Assembly: GCF_963576615.1 (NCBI RefSeq) | Contig: NW_027045320.1 | Coordinates: 434,001-498,000, forward strand | From: Watersipora subatra | Taxonomy: Eukaryota; Bryozoa; Gymnolaemata; Cheilostomatida; Watersiporidae | Length of the DNA stretch: 64,000 nucleotides | Direction: 5' to 3' | Part shown: positions 60,901-64,000 of the stretch, piece after piece | Position numbering within the stretch: the stretch's first letter is position 1 | How the letters are laid out: each line of letters opens with the position of its first letter | Translations under genes and position numbers: made by a program | The notes under the pieces: generated by a model | What the model saw: the letters and a program-made list of their open reading frames with translations, nothing else | Told to the model about the DNA's origin: nothing | Databases searched by the model: none

Positions 60901-63900
60901 TTATTTCCGCAATTGGAGCATTTCTAGCATGTTTTGTTGAAATTGGAAATTTACATTTTTCACTTTTGGCGGACATTTGTAATATTCTCACAATAAGCTA
61001 ATTAGCTCAATTGGAGCATTTCTAGCATGTTTGGTTGAAATTGGAAATTTACATTTTTCACTTTTGTCAGACAATTGCAATATTCTCCCAATAAGCCAAT
61101 TAGCTCAATTGGAGCATTTCTAGCATGTTTGGTTGAAATTGGAAATTTACATTTTTCAGTTTTGTCAGACGTTTGTAAAACTCTTACAGTAGGCTTATTT
61201 GCGCAATTTGAGCATTTCTAGCATGTTTGGTTGAAATTGTAAATTTACATTTTTCAGTTTTGTCAGACGTTTGTAAAATTCTTACAGTAAGCTTATTTCC
61301 GCAATTGGAGCATTTCTAGCATGTTTTGTTGAAATTGGAAATTTACATTTTTCACTTTTGGCGGACATTTGTAATATTCTCACAATAAGCTAATTAGCTC
61401 AATTGGAGCATTTCTAGCATGTTTGGTTGAAATTGGAAATTTACATTTTTCACTTTTGTCAGACAATTGCAATATTCTCCCAATAAGCTAATTAGCTCAA
61501 TTGGAGCATTTCTAGCATGTTTGGTTGAAATTGGAAATTTACATTTTTCAGTTTTGTCAGACGTTTGTAAAACTCTTACAGTAGGCTTATTTGCGCAATT
61601 TGAGCATTTCTAGCATGTTTGGTTGAAATTGGAAATTTACATTTTTCACTTTTGTCAGACGTTTGTAATATTCTCACAATAAGCTAATTAGCTCAATTGG
61701 AGAATTTCTAGCATGTTTGGATTAAATTGGAAATTTACATTTTTCACTTTTGTCAGACGATTGCAATATTCTCACAATAAGCTAATTAGCTCAATTGGAG
61801 CATTTCTAACATGTTTGGTTGAAATTGGAAATTTACATTTTTCAGTTTTGTCAGACGTTTGTGATATTCTCACAATAAGCTAATTAGCTCAATTGGAGCA
61901 TTTCTAGCATGTTTGGTTGAAATTGGAAATTTACATTTTTCAGTTTTGTCAGACGTTTGTAATATTCTCACAATAAGCTAATTAGCTCAATTGGAGCATT
62001 TCTAGCATGTATGGTTGAAATTGGAAATTTACATTTTTCAGTTTTGTCAGACGTTTGTAATATTCTCACAATAACCTAATTAGCTCAATTGGAGCATTTC
62101 TAGCATGTTTGGTTGAAATTGGAAATTTACATTTTTCAGTTTGGTCAGACGTTTGTAATATTCTCACAATAAGCTAATTAGCTCAATTGGAGCATTTCTA
62201 GCATGTTTGGTTGAAATTGGAAATTTAAATTTTTCAGTTTGGTCAGACGTTTGTAATATTCTCACAATAAGCTAATTAGCTCAATTGGAGCATTTCTAAC
62301 ATGTTTGGTTGAAATTGTAAATTTACATTTTTCACTTTTGTCAGACAATTGCAATATTCTCACAATAAGCTAATTAGCTCAATTGGAGCATTTCTAACAT
62401 GTTTGGTTGAAATTGTAAATTTACATTTTTCACTTTTGTCAGACAATTGCAATATTCTCACAATAAGCTAATTAGCTCAATTGGAGCATTTCTAGCATGT
62501 TTGGTTGAAATTGTAAATTTACATTTTTCAGTTTTGTCAGACGTTTGTAATATTCTCACAATAAGCTAATTAGCTCAATTGGAGCATTTCTAGCAAGTTT
62601 GGTTGAAATTGGAAATTTACACTTTTTCACTTTTGTCAGACGTTTGTAAAATTCTTACAGTAAGCTTATTTCCGCAATTGGAGCATTTCTAGCATGTTTG
62701 GTTAAAATTGGAAATTTACATTTTTCAGTTTTGTCAGACGTTTGTAATATTCTCACAATAAGCTAATTAGCTCAATTGGAGCATTTCTAGCATGTTTGGA
62801 TTAAATTGGAAATTTACATTTTTCACTTTTGTCAGACGATTGCAATATTCTCACAATAAGCTAATTAGCTCAATTGGAGCATTTCTAACATGTTTGGTTG
62901 AAATTGGAAATTTACATTTTTCAGTTTTGTCAGACGTTTGTGATATTCTCACAATAAGCTAATTAGCTCAATTGGAGCATTTCTAGCATGTTTGGTTGAA
63001 ATTGGAAATTTACATTTTTCAGTTTTGTCAGACGTTTGTAATATTCTCACAATAAGCTAATTAGCTCAATTGGAGCATTTCTAGCATGTATGGTTGAAAT
63101 TGGAAATTTACATTTTTCAGTTTTGTCAGACGTTTGTAATATTCTCACAATAACCTAATTAGCTCAATTGGAGCATTTCTAGCATGTTTGGTTGAAATTG
63201 GAAATTTACATTTTTCAGTTTGGTCAGACAATTGCAATATTCTCACAATAAGCTAATTAGCTCAATTGGAGCATTTCTAGCATGTTTGGTTGAAATTGGA
63301 AATTTACATTTTTCAGTCTTGTCAGACGTTTGTAAAATTCTTACAATAGGCTTATTTGCGCAATTTGAGCATTTCTAGCATGTTTGGTTGAAATTGGAAA
63401 TTTACATTTTTCAGTTTTGTCAGACGTTTGTAAAATTCTTACAGTAAGCTTATTTCCGCAATTGGAGCATTTCTAGCATGTTTGGTTGAAATTGGAAATT
63501 TACATTTTTCAGTTTTGTCAGACGTTTGTAATATTCTCACAATAAGCTAATTAGCTCAATTGGAGCATTTCTAGCATGTTTGGTTTAAATTGGAAATTTA
63601 ATTCTTTCACTTTTGTCAGACAATTGCAATATTCTCTCAATAAGCTAATTAGCTCAATTGGAGCATTTCTAGCATGTTTGGTTGAAATTGGAAATTTACA
63701 TTTTTCAGTTTTGTCAGACGTTTGTAAAATTCTTACAGTAGGCTTATTTGCGCAATTTGAGCATTTCTAGCATGTTTGGTTGAAATTGGAAATTTACATT
63801 TTTCACTTTTGGCAGACGTTTGTAATATTCTCACAATAAGCTAATTAGCTCAATTGGAGCATTTCTAGCATGTTTGGTTGAAATTGGAAATTTACATTTT

Positions 63901-64000
63901 TCAGTTTTGTCAGACGTTTGTAAAATTCTTACAGTAGGCTTATTTGCGCAATTTGAGCATTTCTAGCATGTTTGGTTGAAATTGGAAATTTACATTTTTC

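Larger units (their letters stand above)
23442..64000. repeat. 98-bp satellite array, about 414 monomers, continuing past the window
   Basis: Head-to-tail 98-bp monomers without interruption. Constant part: catttctagcatgtttggtt, then gaaattggaaatttacattt. The second half comes in types. A ends tcacaataagctaattagct-caattggag. B has cagacaattgcaatattctc. C ends acagtaggcttatttgcgca-atttgag. D ends acagtaagcttatttccgca-attggag. Types A and B contain the perfect 12-bp palindrome agctaattagct; C and D lack it. A few monomers are 99 bp (tacactttttcac or taccttttttcac). Because 98 is not a multiple of three, no frame stays open, and the recurring 61- and 64-codon frames are by-products. Confidence 0.98.

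Noticed and set aside
23847..63770. Dozens of recurring 61- and 64-codon open frames (MRILQTS... on minus, MFGLNWKF... on plus)
   Set aside because: They span two satellite monomers and recur wherever the same variant order occurs. The 98-bp period shifts frame each monomer, so they are by-products of the repeat, not genes.
23442..64000. CRISPR-like array
   Set aside because: The units are contiguous with no unique spacers, and the host is an animal nuclear genome.

Overview
This is eukaryotic, AT-rich, animal nuclear DNA. Small exons are split by GT-AG introns, and a metazoan-type HECW (NEDL) HECT-ligase gene can be recognised. The species cannot be fixed from the sequence; an invertebrate fits the divergence of the protein, the compact introns and the repeat load.

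Layout. (1) 1-2.4 kb: a 219-228 bp tandem repeat and dispersed repeat fragments. (2) 2.4-8.4 kb: a unit of about 6 kb bounded by inverted arms of roughly 640 bp. Between the arms sits a plus-strand six-exon gene model (3605-6198, 288 codons plus stop, all junction phases compatible) of unrecognised function, with one large imperfect hairpin just before it and one after it. (3) 8.5-13 kb: dispersed repeats, tRNA-like SINE candidates, a CpG-richer segment (10.44-10.80 kb) and one short plus-strand exon with an ATG. (4) 13.3-23.2 kb: ten minus-strand exons, in phase throughout once the exon-8 acceptor is set, encoding the HECW N-terminal domain, the C2 domain and a long Ser/Asp/Glu-rich linker. 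WW and HECT exons were not found in the window and should lie to the left. Exons for the start of the protein should lie to the right, beyond the satellite. (5) 23.44-64.0 kb: one uninterrupted satellite array of 98-bp monomers, about 414 copies, running off the window edge and probably lying inside a HECW intron.

The most notable points are the intronic position of a satellite array of at least 40 kb with nested higher-order repeats; a HECW C2 intron whose homology-implied 3' splice site ends in TG rather than AG; an in-frame TGA in the HECW N-terminal exon; a 24-bp minisatellite (about 86 copies) beside a HECW 3' splice site whose unit itself resembles a 3' splice site; and the inverted-repeat-bounded unit carrying an unknown spliced gene. 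Exon calls rest on reading frames, splice consensus, phase agreement and, for HECW, remembered family similarity. No search or transcript data were available.
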